Positions 7,766 to 16,902 of a DNA stretch of 40,113 bases are shown here, piece by piece; the first letter of the stretch is position 1, and each line of letters starts with the position of its first letter. This DNA comes from Desulfuromonas sp. (GTDB taxonomy: Bacteria; Desulfobacterota; Desulfuromonadia; Desulfuromonadales; UBA2294). The translations under genes and the position numbers were made by a program. The DNA is taken from positions 1 to 40,113 of the forward strand of contig PKUH01000009.1 in assembly GCA_002869615.1 (NCBI GenBank), in the 5' to 3' direction. The notes under the pieces were generated by a model. The model made no database searches. It had not been told where the DNA came from and was given only the letters and a program-made list of their open reading frames with translations.

Positions 7766-9220
7766 ATGAAAGATAAAGAGCCTGTACCGATTGAACAGAT
7801 CGATTGTTGCCGATGGCGCATTCCGCAAAGCGGAAGAATGCGGACCGAAGGCCTTGTTTTCGCTGACCGAAAGTCGATTGAATTTCTGCAGCGGGAACAG
7901 TCCCTGGAGCAGGTGCGCAATGTCGCCACCCTGCCCGGCATCGTCGGGGCGGCGATGGCGATGCCGGATATCCACCAGGGATACGGGTTTCCGATCGGCG
8001 GCGTCGCCGCCTTTGACGAAAAAGACGGCATCGTGTCGCCCGGCGGCGTCGGCTACGATATCAACTGCGGCGTCCGACTGCTCCGAACCAATCTTGAAAA
8101 AGGCGAATTAAAGAAAAATATCGCCGAGCTCGCTAACGCACTGTTCCGGAACGTTCCGTCCGGAATAGGTTCGCATCGCACGGATCTGCAACTATCGCCT
8201 GCAGAAACAAGAAAAGTCCTGCGCGACGGCGCCGGCTGGGCCGTCAGTAAAGGCTTCGGTACCCTTAATGACCTCGATCACATCGAGGATAATGGTTGTA
8301 TTGACGGTGCCGACCCCGACCTGATCTCCGAGCGAGCCAGACAGCGCGGCCGCAACCAGCTCGGCACCCTCGGCAGCGGCAACCACTTTCTCGAGATCGA
8401 TTACGTCGAAGCGATCCTCGATCCGGATGCCGCCGCCGGCCTCGGCCTCTTTCCGGAGCAAGTCGTGGTCAGCATTCACACCGGCAGTCGCGGGCTCGGC
8501 TATCAGGTTTGCGACGACAATCTGCGCACCATGCTGGCCGCCGCCCGCAAGTACGGCATCGAGCTGCCGGACCGGCAACTCTGCTGCGCGCCGCTCGACA
8601 GCCCGGAAGGAAAAAACTATCTCGCGGCAATGGCCGCTGCCGCCAATTTCGCCTTTGCCAATCGCCAGATTATTACCGCCCGGGTGCGCGAATCATTCGA
8701 GCAGATTCTGCATAAGGGGCCGGCTGATCTGCGCATGTCGCTGATATACGATGTTTGCCACAATATCGCCAAATGGGAGAACCATGAAATCAACGGCAAA
8801 AGCCGCCGGCTCTGCGTCCATCGCAAGGGCGCGACCCGGGCCTTTCCGCCGCACCACCCGGAAACACCGGATGCGTTCAAGGCACTCGGTCAGCCGGTTC
8901 TGATCCCGGGCGACATGGGCCGCTACTCCTATGTCCTGCTCGGCACCGAAGCTGCTTTTACCGAGACCTTCGGCTCGACCTGCCATGGTGCCGGGCGGCT
9001 TCTCTCCCGCACGGCCGCCAGGAAAAAAGCAAGGGACCAGGACATTTTTGGCTATCTTGAAAAACAGGGGATTATTCTGCGGGCCGCCGGCCGGAGTACG
9101 GTGGCCGAGGAGATTCCGGATGCCTATAAGGACGTCCGCGAGGTGGTCTCGGTTGTCGAACGGGCCGGAATTGGTAAAATAGTGGCACGGTTAAGACCCA
9201 TGGCAGTCATCAAGGGATAA
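7766..9220 (+). CDS. rtcB: RNA-splicing ligase RtcB
   Basis: 484 residues. Joins RNA 2',3'-cyclic phosphate or 3'-phosphate ends to 5'-hydroxyl ends using GTP and Mn2+, in tRNA splicing or repair of broken RNA. Seen: the metal site DINCGVRLL with Asp98 and Cys101, the HxGSRG block SIHTGSRGLGYQV, the early MPDIHQGYGFPIGGV block, and STCHGAGRLLSR, whose His407 corresponds to the guanylated His of characterised RtcB. The ATG follows AAGATCTCA, a weak ribosome site, suggesting coupling to archease. Bacterial rtcB is often stress-induced; no clear sigma-54 promoter is seen here. Confidence 0.97.
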   Translation: MKDKEPVPIEQIDCCRWRIPQSGRMRTEGLVFADRKSIEFLQREQSLEQVRNVATLPGIVGAAMAMPDIHQGYGFPIGGVAAFDEKDGIVSPGGVGYDINCGVRLLRTNLEKGELKKNIAELANALFRNVPSGIGSHRTDLQLSPAETRKVLRDGAGWAVSKGFGTLNDLDHIEDNGCIDGADPDLISERARQRGRNQLGTLGSGNHFLEIDYVEAILDPDAAAGLGLFPEQVVVSIHTGSRGLGYQVCDDNLRTMLAAARKYGIELPDRQLCCAPLDSPEGKNYLAAMAAAANFAFANRQIITARVRESFEQILHKGPADLRMSLIYDVCHNIAKWENHEINGKSRRLCVHRKGATRAFPPHHPETPDAFKALGQPVLIPGDMGRYSYVLLGTEAAFTETFGSTCHGAGRLLSRTAARKKARDQDIFGYLEKQGIILRAAGRSTVAEEIPDAYKDVREVVSVVERAGIGKIVARLRPMAVIKG

Positions 9221-9238
9221 ACTCACAAGGAGCAAACC

Positions 9239-10129
9239 ATGCAGGTATTCATCACCGGTAGCACCGGTTTCGTCGGCAACGCCGTTATTCGTCAGTTGCT
9301 CACCAAGGGTCATCTTGTCCATTGCCTGGTCCGGCAAGGTTCGGAAGAAAAATTGCCGCACAAAAACGATGTGACCATCCACTTCGGCGACGTTACCGAT
9401 CCCGACAGCCTGAAAAAGGGGATGGTCGGGTGTGACGCGGTGATTCATCTGGTCGGCATCATTCGCGAATTTCCCGGCAAGGAGATCACCTTCGAGAAAC
9501 TGCACGTCGAGGCAACAAAAAATGCACTGCAGGCGGCCAGCGCTGCGGGCATCAAACGCTACCTGCAAATGAGCGCCAACGGCACCCGGGCCAACGCCAA
9601 AACCGGATACCATAAAAGCAAATGGCAGGCCGAAGAGGCGGTGCGGGCATCGCAGCTCGACTGGACCATCTTCCGCCCCTCACTGATCTACGGCAAGGGC
9701 GGCGAGTTCGTCGAGATTATGCTCGACCTGGTCCGCAAGCTGCCAATTGTTCCGGTCATCGGCGACGGTCAATACCGCATGCAGCCGGTCTCTGTCAAAC
9801 AGGTGGCCGAGAGCTTCGAAAAGGCTCTCCGCCGGCCGGAAACGGTAGGCGAAACCTATCATCTCGGCGGCAAAAAAGATTACAGCTACGATCAACTGCT
9901 CGATATCTTCGGCCAGGCCGTCGGCAAGAAAAACGTCGCCAAACTGCACCACCCACTCGCCCTGATGAAACCGGCGATCAAGATACTGCAAAACATCCCG
10001 CAATTCCCGATCGCCTCTGACCAGCTCGCCATGCTGCTTGAAGGCAACGTCTGCGACCCGACCAACTGGGCCGAAACTTTTGACATCGAACCGGAGGATT
10101 TTGCGGTCGGGCTGAAAGATTGTGTTTAA
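9239..10129 (+). CDS. Atypical SDR / NDUFA9-like NAD(P)-binding protein
   Basis: 296 residues. The N terminus MQVFITGSTGFVGNAVIRQLL is a Rossmann fold with the TGxTGFxG nucleotide motif, followed by GDVTDPDSLKKGM and AVIHLVGII. The active-site-like stretch is YHKSKWQAEEAVRAS, then WTIFRPSLIYG. This pattern fits the extended SDR subgroup related to the complex I subunit NDUFA9, whose bacterial members have mostly unknown substrates. It lies 18 bases downstream of rtcB with an AAGGAGC site, so it may be cotranscribed, though no functional link to RNA ligation is known. Substrate unknown. Confidence 0.85.
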   Translation: MQVFITGSTGFVGNAVIRQLLTKGHLVHCLVRQGSEEKLPHKNDVTIHFGDVTDPDSLKKGMVGCDAVIHLVGIIREFPGKEITFEKLHVEATKNALQAASAAGIKRYLQMSANGTRANAKTGYHKSKWQAEEAVRASQLDWTIFRPSLIYGKGGEFVEIMLDLVRKLPIVPVIGDGQYRMQPVSVKQVAESFEKALRRPETVGETYHLGGKKDYSYDQLLDIFGQAVGKKNVAKLHHPLALMKPAIKILQNIPQFPIASDQLAMLLEGNVCDPTNWAETFDIEPEDFAVGLKDCV

Positions 10130-10191
10130 AACTGCCGAGTGACAAAGGGCACGGTCTCATTTCAGAAAAACAGGATTGATTTCCGCCCCTG

Positions 10192-10221
10192 ATAGCGAAA
10201 CCCTGAACGAGGGTCCGCTAT
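10192..10221 (+). other. Imperfect hairpin after the SDR gene
   Basis: ATAGCG/CGCTAT encloses ACCCT/AGGGT with a 5-base loop. No T-tract follows, so it is not a standard intrinsic terminator. It may stabilise the 3' end of the archease-rtcB-SDR transcript. Confidence 0.35.
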
Positions 10222-10293
10222 ACCCGTTCCTCCTGTCCCTGGGGTTAATAGCCGAACTTGCTCTCTTCTCTTTTCTATTGAAATGCTTTCCCG

Positions 10294-10299
10294 TATAAT
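10294..10299 (+). promoter_or_regulatory. -10 element for the dinG-like gene
   Basis: A perfect TATAAT lies 28 bases before the TTG start of the helicase gene. The -35 region (TTTTCT at about 17 bases) is poor. Confidence 0.45.
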
Positions 10300-10326
10300 G
10301 ATCCGACTTCCCGGAGAGCTATTCTT

Positions 10327-12846
10327 TTGTTAAACGATTATTCTGACACTGCCATCCTGCAAATTCGCGACGCGATTGAACAAGCCAGCGGCAATGAGGT
10401 TTTTTTTCTCGGCACAACCGACATGGAGAAACAGGTGTTGTCGGTCGAAGTCCTGGCCCGCGGTTCAGACAATGCGGTACCGGCGATCCTTCAGGCCTGT
10501 TCGCACGGCGATGTCGTTATCCACAATCACCCCTCGGGGCGACTTGAACCATCCGGCGCCGATATCGAAGTTGCTTCGCGTCTCGGTGGACTCGGAGTCG
10601 GCTTTCATATTGTGGATAACTCTGTGGAAAATGTGTACAAAGTCGTTGAAATCTTCCCGCCGCAGGAACAAAAATCGCTCGACCCAAAAGAAATCGAGAA
10701 GATTCTCGGTCCGCACGGTAGCGTCGCTGCATCGCTCAAAGGCTACGAGGAACGGGCCGAGCAATTGCAGATGGCCCTCGAGATAGGTGCGGCATTCAAT
10801 CACGACCGGGTCGCAATCATCGAGGCCGGCACCGGCACCGGCAAGTCTCTCGCCTACCTCGTGCCGGCGATTCTGTTCAGTCGCAGCAACGAACAGCGAG
10901 TTATCATCTCAACCAAGACGATCAACCTTCAGGAACAGCTTATCCGTAAGGATATTCCATACTTGCAGCGTAATTGCGGGATCGATTTCAGAGCCGTTCT
11001 GGTCAAGGGTCGCAGTAATTATCTCTGTAAAAGACGCCTGAAAAATGCATTGGCCGAACCGGGTCTGTTCGATACCATGCAGTCGTCCGAACTCGGCAAC
11101 ATTGAATCCTGGGCTACCGCCACCGCCGATGGCTCGCGCGAAGAGCTGCCGCAGCCGCCAGCCGATGAGGTCTGGGAAGAAGTCCGTTGCGAGGTTGACC
11201 AGTGCGCCCGGGCCCGCTGTGAGTTCTACGCTGACTGTTTTTTCTACAGAGCCCGCCGGCAGGCCGCTTCAGCCGACATTCTGGTGGTCAATCACGCCCT
11301 GTTGCTCTCCGACCTGGCGTTGCGCCGGGTGACCGACAACTATTCGGCAGCGGCCGTTCTTCCACCCTGTGACCGGCTGATTCTCGATGAAGCACACCAC
11401 CTCGAGGATGTCGCCACCAGCTATTTTTCAGCCCGGGTCACCCGTTTCGCTTTCGCCCGCATCCTCAACCGGCTTCGCCATCCGCGCAAAAGCGACAAGG
11501 GTCTGCTGCCCCGGCTCTTCACCCAACTCGGGACCAAACTACCCGACAGCTGTGATGATCTTTACCGGGCGCTACACACCCGAATTGAAGAGATTCTGGC
11601 GGCACGCGCCGAACTCTACGACCGCGCCATCTCTACCCTTGAAAATATCGGCAGTGGCCTCGCCGCCAGCCTTGATATTGACATTCCGGAGAACGAGGAG
11701 TTACGACACCGAATCGTTCCAACTTTCCGCGCTTCGGCAACCTGGCAGGATATGGCCGGTGAAGTCGAGGAGCTGGCCGGAAAAACCGGCGCGATCGCTA
11801 AAGGGATCCGGGCACTACTGAAGCAATGCGAACAGATCCCGGAAAAATACTATGATGCATTCGTATCCAACCTGACCGACCTTGCCGGGCTCGGCCGCAG
11901 GCTCGAGGGGCTGGCGACCGACCTCGGTCTGTTCAGCGCCGAGGATGAGAACTACTGCTCGTGGATCGAGGTGCGCGAAGGCCGCATCGGGCGGGGGCGC
12001 GGCATTGTTACCCGTCTCTGCTCATCACCGCTGAGCGTTGACATGCTGCTGCGTGAGACAATTTTCGAACGCAACAAGAGTGTCATCCTGACCAGCGCCA
12101 CCCTGGCCGTCAACAACCGCTTCACCTATCTCAAGCAACGCACCGGCCTCAACGACATCGAAACACAACGGCTGCTTGAACTCGAGCTCGCTTCACCGTT
12201 CGACTTCCGCAAACAGGCTCTTCTGGTAGTCCCTTCCGACAACCCGGCACCGGGACAGAACGGCTATCCGGAGATGCTGCGTGAGCAGATTGAGCAGGCG
12301 ATCCTCGCCGCCGGTGGCCGTACCTTTGTTCTCTTTACCGCCTATTCCATGTTGCGGCGTATTCATGCCGAACTGGCGCCGATTCTTGAACCGCAAGGAT
12401 TCCGCTGCCTGCGCCAGGGAGAGATGAACCGGCACAAACTGCTGAAGGCGTTCAGTTCCGATCCGTCAAGTATCCTCTTTGCGACCGATTCGTTCTGGGA
12501 AGGAGTCGATGTCCCGGGCCGATCACTCGAGCAGGTCATTATCGCCCGCCTGCCGTTCCGGGTGCCATCGGAACCGGTGCTCGAGGCCCGGGCCGAGGCG
12601 ATTGAACGAGCCGGCGGCGATCCGTTCATGGAATATACGGTGCCGCAGGCGGTGATCCGTTTCAAGCAGGGTTTCGGCCGGCTGATCCGCAACAGGACCG
12701 ATCGGGGTGTTGTGTTGATTCTCGACAACCGGGTCATCAAGCGGGGTTATGGCAGGATGTTTCTTAATTCACTGCCCGATGTTCCACTCATCGCTGCCCC
12801 GACCGAGCAGACCCGAGAGACGATCAAGACTTTTTTTGCCGGGTGA
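10327..12846 (+). CDS. dinG: DinG/XPD-family helicase with N-terminal JAMM (RadC-like) domain
   Basis: 839 residues. The C-terminal 690 or so residues are an iron-sulfur superfamily 2 DNA helicase of the DinG type: Walker A EAGTGTGKS (Lys173), DEAH at 354-357, cluster cysteines Cys234, Cys293, Cys298 and Cys304 with the same 5- and 6-residue spacing as E. coli DinG, and motif VI QGFGRLIRNR. The first 110 or so residues carry a complete JAMM metal motif, His66-x-His68-x7-Ser76-x2-Asp79, in the RadC-like form HNHPSGRLEPSGADI, plus an upstream Glu24. The TTG start at 10327 is supported by GGAGAG upstream and because the next Met would cut into the JAMM domain. Firmicute DinG proteins carry an N-terminal exonuclease instead. 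The role of the JAMM domain is unknown. Confidence 0.93.
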   Translation: MLNDYSDTAILQIRDAIEQASGNEVFFLGTTDMEKQVLSVEVLARGSDNAVPAILQACSHGDVVIHNHPSGRLEPSGADIEVASRLGGLGVGFHIVDNSVENVYKVVEIFPPQEQKSLDPKEIEKILGPHGSVAASLKGYEERAEQLQMALEIGAAFNHDRVAIIEAGTGTGKSLAYLVPAILFSRSNEQRVIISTKTINLQEQLIRKDIPYLQRNCGIDFRAVLVKGRSNYLCKRRLKNALAEPGLFDTMQSSELGNIESWATATADGSREELPQPPADEVWEEVRCEVDQCARARCEFYADCFFYRARRQAASADILVVNHALLLSDLALRRVTDNYSAAAVLPPCDRLILDEAHHLEDVATSYFSARVTRFAFARILNRLRHPRKSDKGLLPRLFTQLGTKLPDSCDDLYRALHTRIEEILAARAELYDRAISTLENIGSGLAASLDIDIPENEELRHRIVPTFRASATWQDMAGEVEELAGKTGAIAKGIRALLKQCEQIPEKYYDAFVSNLTDLAGLGRRLEGLATDLGLFSAEDENYCSWIEVREGRIGRGRGIVTRLCSSPLSVDMLLRETIFERNKSVILTSATLAVNNRFTYLKQRTGLNDIETQRLLELELASPFDFRKQALLVVPSDNPAPGQNGYPEMLREQIEQAILAAGGRTFVLFTAYSMLRRIHAELAPILEPQGFRCLRQGEMNRHKLLKAFSSDPSSILFATDSFWEGVDVPGRSLEQVIIARLPFRVPSEPVLEARAEAIERAGGDPFMEYTVPQAVIRFKQGFGRLIRNRTDRGVVLILDNRVIKRGYGRMFLNSLPDVPLIAAPTEQTRETIKTFFAG

Positions 12847-12940
12847 AGGTCATTTCTGTACCGGGCAAAAGCTCCCGGATGTGATATTTTGGAAAACAGC
12901 GCTTGCATCAAGATCATACACATGAAGAGGATTGAATAGA

Positions 12941-13819
12941 ATGGCAACAGAACAGAACAATTCGGTTTCGCTGGTTCTCGGCAGCGGCGGCGCCCGTGGG
13001 CTCGCCCATATCGGTGTGATCCGCTACCTGGAAGAGGAGGGGTACCGGATCGAGTCGATCACCGGCTGTTCGATCGGCGCCCTGATCGGCGGTATTCATG
13101 CCGCCGGCAAACTCGATGAATACGAAGAATGGATCAGGGGGATCGATAAACTCGATATTTTTTCACTACTCGATTTTACTTTCGGGCGGACCGGGTTGGT
13201 CAAAGGCGACAAGTTGATGAAGAAGCTCAGCGAGATGGTCGGTGAAGCGAAGATAGAAGACCTTGACATCAACTTCACCGCGGTCGCCGCTGACATCTCA
13301 CGCGAACGGGAAGTCTGGTTCAGCAAGGGACCGCTGTTCGATGCCATCCGGGCGTCGATCTCTTTGCCGCTGTTTTTCACACCCTATGAACACAAAGGGG
13401 TCAAACTGCTCGACGGAGGCATCTTCAATCCGGTGCCGATTGCGCCGACCTACCACGACATGACCGACATGACCATCGCCGTCAACCTGATCGGCCCGCT
13501 GGAAAAAAATGGCGACCTTTTTCCGGAGGACAGCGATGGCAACGGCGCTGAAGGTTTCCGGGAAAAAGTCAGGGCCTTTCTGACAAAACTCCTTCCCGAC
13601 ACTCCGGAAGAGGGCGAAGACTGGGATTATTTTTACATTGCCAGCCAGTCATTCGATGCCATGCAGGGGGTGCTCGCCCGGCAGAAACTGGCGGCACACC
13701 CACCCGACGTACTGATCGAGATTCCCCGTAATGCCTGCGGCATTCTCGATTTCGACCAGGCCGAAGAGATGATTGATCTCGGCTACAAAAGAGCCAGAAA
13801 AAGCTTAGCCGAAGATTAA
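12941..13819 (+). CDS. Patatin-like phospholipase family protein (RssA-like)
   Basis: 292 residues from the ATG at 12941, preceded by GAAGAGG; an in-frame TTG 9 bases earlier is less likely. Predicted serine acyl hydrolase: the oxyanion motif GSGGARGLAHIGVI, the nucleophile elbow GCSIG (Ser44) and the catalytic LLDGG (Asp158) are all present, giving an intact Ser-Asp dyad. No signal peptide, so it is probably cytoplasmic. Substrate is unknown; bacterial relatives hydrolyse phospholipids or other esters. It stands between the helicase and thyX without clear functional linkage. Confidence 0.9.
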   Translation: MATEQNNSVSLVLGSGGARGLAHIGVIRYLEEEGYRIESITGCSIGALIGGIHAAGKLDEYEEWIRGIDKLDIFSLLDFTFGRTGLVKGDKLMKKLSEMVGEAKIEDLDINFTAVAADISREREVWFSKGPLFDAIRASISLPLFFTPYEHKGVKLLDGGIFNPVPIAPTYHDMTDMTIAVNLIGPLEKNGDLFPEDSDGNGAEGFREKVRAFLTKLLPDTPEEGEDWDYFYIASQSFDAMQGVLARQKLAAHPPDVLIEIPRNACGILDFDQAEEMIDLGYKRARKSLAED

Positions 13820-13884
13820 AATCAATCTGACGCTGAAAGAGTATAGTCCATACATCCATACATCTTTTTAAAAGGATAGATCCA

Positions 13885-14793
13885 ATGAGTGATTCGACGA
13901 TCAAACGCGCTGGCGTCCCGGCGCTCGATGAAATTCTCGGCAAGAGCTTTCCGGTCCTCGACCATGGTCACGTCCGGGTCATCGATTACATGGGAGATGA
14001 TGCGGCCATCGTTCAGGCAGCCAGAGTCTCCTACGGCGCCGGCACCAAGAAGGTCCATGAGGACCGTGGGCTCATCCGCTACCTGTTGCGCAACGCTCAT
14101 ACGACTCCTTTCGAGATGTGCAAGCTCAAACTCCATATCCGGGTGCCGATGGATTGCTGGCGCCAGTGGATCAGCCACCGAACCGCTTCGGTCAATGAAT
14201 ACAGTACCCGCTATTCCGAGGCGATTGCCGACCAGCAGACCACATTGCCGGGCGAATGGCGCCTGCAGACGATGCTGAACAAACAGGGAAGCGAGGGGTT
14301 TATCGATGAGGCGACCGGGGCCGAACTGACGGCGAGCGAAAAGGAGTTCCACCAGGCCGCACACAACCTTTATGACAGCCGGATCGAACAAGGCGTGGCG
14401 CGGGAACAGGCGCGCAAGGATCTGCCGCTTTCAACCTATACCGAGGCCTATTGGTCGATCGATCTGCACAACCTGCTGCACTTCCTCAACCTGAGGATGG
14501 ACAGTCATGCTCAGTATGAAATCAGGCAGTATGCGACCCTGATCGGAGAAGAGATTGTCGCCCGCTGGGTGCCGGCGACCTGGGAAGCGTTCCGGGACTA
14601 CCGGCTGAATAGCATGCGCCTTTCCGGACCGGAAATCGAGCTGATGCGGCTGCTGATTGGCGGAGACCAGGCCGCGGCAGACAGCTGGGTGAACGATAAC
14701 GGCTGGATTAATGCTGAAACCGGCAAAAAGTCGCGGGAAGCGAATGAGCTGACAGCCAAGCTGGAACGGCTCGGCCTGCAACTCCCGGGGTAA
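13885..14793 (+). CDS. thyX: Flavin-dependent thymidylate synthase with altered ThyX motif
   Basis: 302 residues. Methylates dUMP to dTMP with methylene-tetrahydrofolate, FAD and NADPH, replacing ThyA. The diagnostic region reads W-I-S-H-R-T-A-S-V-N-E-Y-S-T-R-Y (residues 95-110), so the ThyX motif RHRx7S is present except that the first Arg is Ser97. His98, Arg99 and Ser107 are retained. Other family blocks seen are QAARVSYGAGTKK, LIRYLLRNAHTTPFEM and LHNLLHFLNLRMDSHAQYEIRQYA. A C-terminal extension past the core, after WEAFRDYRL, suits the longer ThyX clade. AAAGGATAGATCCA precedes the ATG. Confidence 0.95.
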   Translation: MSDSTIKRAGVPALDEILGKSFPVLDHGHVRVIDYMGDDAAIVQAARVSYGAGTKKVHEDRGLIRYLLRNAHTTPFEMCKLKLHIRVPMDCWRQWISHRTASVNEYSTRYSEAIADQQTTLPGEWRLQTMLNKQGSEGFIDEATGAELTASEKEFHQAAHNLYDSRIEQGVAREQARKDLPLSTYTEAYWSIDLHNLLHFLNLRMDSHAQYEIRQYATLIGEEIVARWVPATWEAFRDYRLNSMRLSGPEIELMRLLIGGDQAAADSWVNDNGWINAETGKKSREANELTAKLERLGLQLPG

Positions 14794-14827
14794 AAAAGAT
14801 TCTGTTCCCTTTTGCGGGAGATGCCGG

Positions 14828-15073
14828 TCAATGCCCGCAACATCCCCCTTTTTTACTGCCACAGCAGCCACCGGTTTCCGGTTGCATCATCTCCTCGACA
14901 CCCTGGTCAAAGGCCTGTTCAAGCTGATTGAGAGTGGCATCAAAATACCCGGCCGGGATCGGCTTGTCACAGTGTGGACAAGACCGATAATCACGCCGGA
15001 ACCAGCGCATTGCCTGATAGATTGAATCACCGCAATGCGGACATTCAAGGGAAATCCTGGACTCTTCAAGCAC
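14828..15073 (-). CDS. Small zinc-ribbon protein with Cys-rich tail
   Basis: 81 residues if started at the GTG at 15073, which has GAGGAG 7 bases upstream; the frame is open further upstream but without a better start. Two CPHC motifs (ECPHCGDS and SCPHCDKP) about 20 residues apart form a likely zinc ribbon. The C terminus is GGCCGSKKGGCCGH, a second cluster of cysteines with a final His that could bind metal. No named family recognised. It runs convergent to thyX with a short gap. Function unknown; metal binding is an inference from the Cys pattern. Confidence 0.7.
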   Translation of the reverse strand: MLEESRISLECPHCGDSIYQAMRWFRRDYRSCPHCDKPIPAGYFDATLNQLEQAFDQGVEEMMQPETGGCCGSKKGGCCGH

Positions 15074-15213
15074 AATAATGCTCCTCACCTGCAAGATGAT
15101 TCCAACATAACAGAACCTGTGTCCCGGAGGCAACTCCTCCGGATATCAATTCCTCGAACGAAAACTATCGGCAGCCGCACCCGGAGTCGGCTCTCTTTTT
15201 TCCGGCCCGGCCA

Positions 15214-15669
15214 CTATTTGAGAAAATAGCCGGCAACCAGCCACTCGCCACCCTGCTCCTGCAGCAAGGTCACCGTCTCCCGCGCCAATTCCTTGAACCG
15301 GAATGTCGTTGCAAAGGTGACCACCACGTACTCACCAGCCGGCATGTCATCACCCGGGTCGGCATAAACGATATCCTCGCGGGTCCGCTCAACAACTGCG
15401 CCGAACGGCTCACGCATTGCCGAAAGCTTTTTATTCCAGGTCTCACGCGACAACATCTCCCTGAGAACATCTGAAGTCGCCTCCCAACTTGCGCTATAGG
15501 CCTGGCTGTCAACCAGCTTGAGAAAGTGGTCTGCTGCAGCACTCGATTGTTGTGCAACTTCGAGACCCGGAGTCTTGTTCAAATAGGGGATGATTACAAG
15601 CGCCAACGTTGCGCCTATCAGGAACAGGTGAATCCTTGAATTTGTCCAGAGCGGTTGCCGTTTTTGCAT
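15214..15669 (-). CDS. DUF4019-type membrane-anchored protein
   Basis: 151 residues. After a polar start, residues about 13-30 (IHLFLIGATLALVIIPYL) form a signal anchor, leaving the rest outside the cytoplasm. The C-terminal domain, with VVVTFATTFRFKELARETVTLL and a final WLVAGYFLK, matches the DUF4019 pattern. Function of the family is unknown. A GCAGGAGAC site precedes the ATG and a promoter candidate lies upstream, so it is probably transcribed alone or with the zinc-ribbon gene. Confidence 0.75.
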   Translation of the reverse strand: MQKRQPLWTNSRIHLFLIGATLALVIIPYLNKTPGLEVAQQSSAAADHFLKLVDSQAYSASWEATSDVLREMLSRETWNKKLSAMREPFGAVVERTREDIVYADPGDDMPAGEYVVVTFATTFRFKELARETVTLLQEQGGEWLVAGYFLK

Positions 15670-15685
15670 GTTTGTCTCCTGCCAA

Positions 15686-15713
15686 TAATTACGATAACAG
15701 CAGGTCGAGTCAA
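15686..15713 (-). promoter_or_regulatory. Weak promoter candidate for the DUF4019 gene
   Basis: On the minus strand TTGACT (15708-15713) is followed after 16 bases by TAATTA (15686-15691). The -35 is good, the -10 poor. Confidence 0.35.
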
Positions 15714-15777
15714 TTTTAATAAAAGATCAGGCAGTACCAAAGATTACTGAATTAAGCAGGCCCGTAGCCGGCAAAAA

Positions 15778-16734
15778 TCAGTCATCATCCCAGAGCCAGT
15801 CCTGGGTGTAGGGCGACCCGGCAAAGGTGAAAAAGCTGCCATCGACATAGCGGAAACCGGTTTCCAGGGTCGCCAGGGCGGCCATATCCTCTGTGGTCAG
15901 ACACAAATCAGCCGCCCTGAGATTCTCGGCCAAGTGATCGGGGCTGGTCGACTTCGGAATAACCGCCGTACCACGCGCTGCGGCAAAAGCAAGCAGGACC
16001 TGGGCCGGGCTGCAATCGTGAGCCGCGGCAATTTCCTTGACCGATTGATTCGCCAGCAGGCTCGGTTCGTCCGATTTTTTCATGGCCCCCGGCCGGTCAC
16101 CGGAACCGAGTGGCGAATAAGCGGTCAGGTGAATCGATTTCTTGCGGCAGAATTCGAGCAGCTCATCCTGCGGCAGAAATGGATGGAGCTCAACCTGGTT
16201 CATCTCGGGCCGGATCGTTGCAGACTGGCAGAGGGTTTCCAGGTGCCCTGGTTTGAAGTTCGAAACGCCGATATGGCGGGTCAAACCGGAACCGACAGCA
16301 GCCTCCATCGCCTGCCAGGTCTCGAGCAGGGGCGCCTCGGCAATGGTCATGAATTCTTCTGGTTTTCCGGCAAAAACGACCCCGGGCCGGAAGGCGATCG
16401 GCCAGTGCATCAGATAGAGGTCAAGATAATCGAGTTGCAGATCGGCCAGCGTCTTCTGCAGCGCCCCTGCAACCTGATCTTTTTTGTGGGCGTTGTTCCA
16501 GAGCTTCGAGGTGATCCAGAGATCTTCCCGACGAACCTCGCCGCCAGAGATGAGTTCCTTTAAAGCTTTGCCGATCTCCGTTTCGTTGCCGTAGATAGCA
16601 GCGCAGTCGATATGGCGATAACCGATCCGTACCGCTTCGCGGACGGCAGCACCAACCTCCCCCGGCTCCGATTTCCAGGTGCCGAGTCCGAGGATCGGCA
16701 TCTGGTCGTTATTGGCAAAAGAGAGTGATTTCAT
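15778..16734 (-). CDS. Aldo/keto reductase
   Basis: 318 residues, normal for the family. NADPH-dependent carbonyl reductase in the cytoplasm. The catalytic tetrad is intact: Asp43 and Tyr48 in RHIDCAAIYGNE, Lys77 in ITSKLWN, His110 in LMHWP. Coenzyme-binding features such as AVIPKSTSPDHLAENL and the substrate-side IGVSNF are present. It resembles the AKR group that reduces aldehydes and sugars; the substrate cannot be told from sequence. Divergent from the dienelactone hydrolase gene. Confidence 0.94.
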   Translation of the reverse strand: MKSLSFANNDQMPILGLGTWKSEPGEVGAAVREAVRIGYRHIDCAAIYGNETEIGKALKELISGGEVRREDLWITSKLWNNAHKKDQVAGALQKTLADLQLDYLDLYLMHWPIAFRPGVVFAGKPEEFMTIAEAPLLETWQAMEAAVGSGLTRHIGVSNFKPGHLETLCQSATIRPEMNQVELHPFLPQDELLEFCRKKSIHLTAYSPLGSGDRPGAMKKSDEPSLLANQSVKEIAAAHDCSPAQVLLAFAAARGTAVIPKSTSPDHLAENLRAADLCLTTEDMAALATLETGFRYVDGSFFTFAGSPYTQDWLWDDD

Positions 16735-16902
16735 GACTCCTCCGTATGGTTTGTAAATATTCAGATGAACAGGGAACAGTGTATCAGGGTTTTTACGGAT
16801 GAAAAGTTACAGATTATGCCTGACGGATGAAAATAACAAATAGAGTGATAAACTTCTTTCAAGTAAAAAATGATCACTTTTGCGCTACAGGAGAATCATA
16901 AA

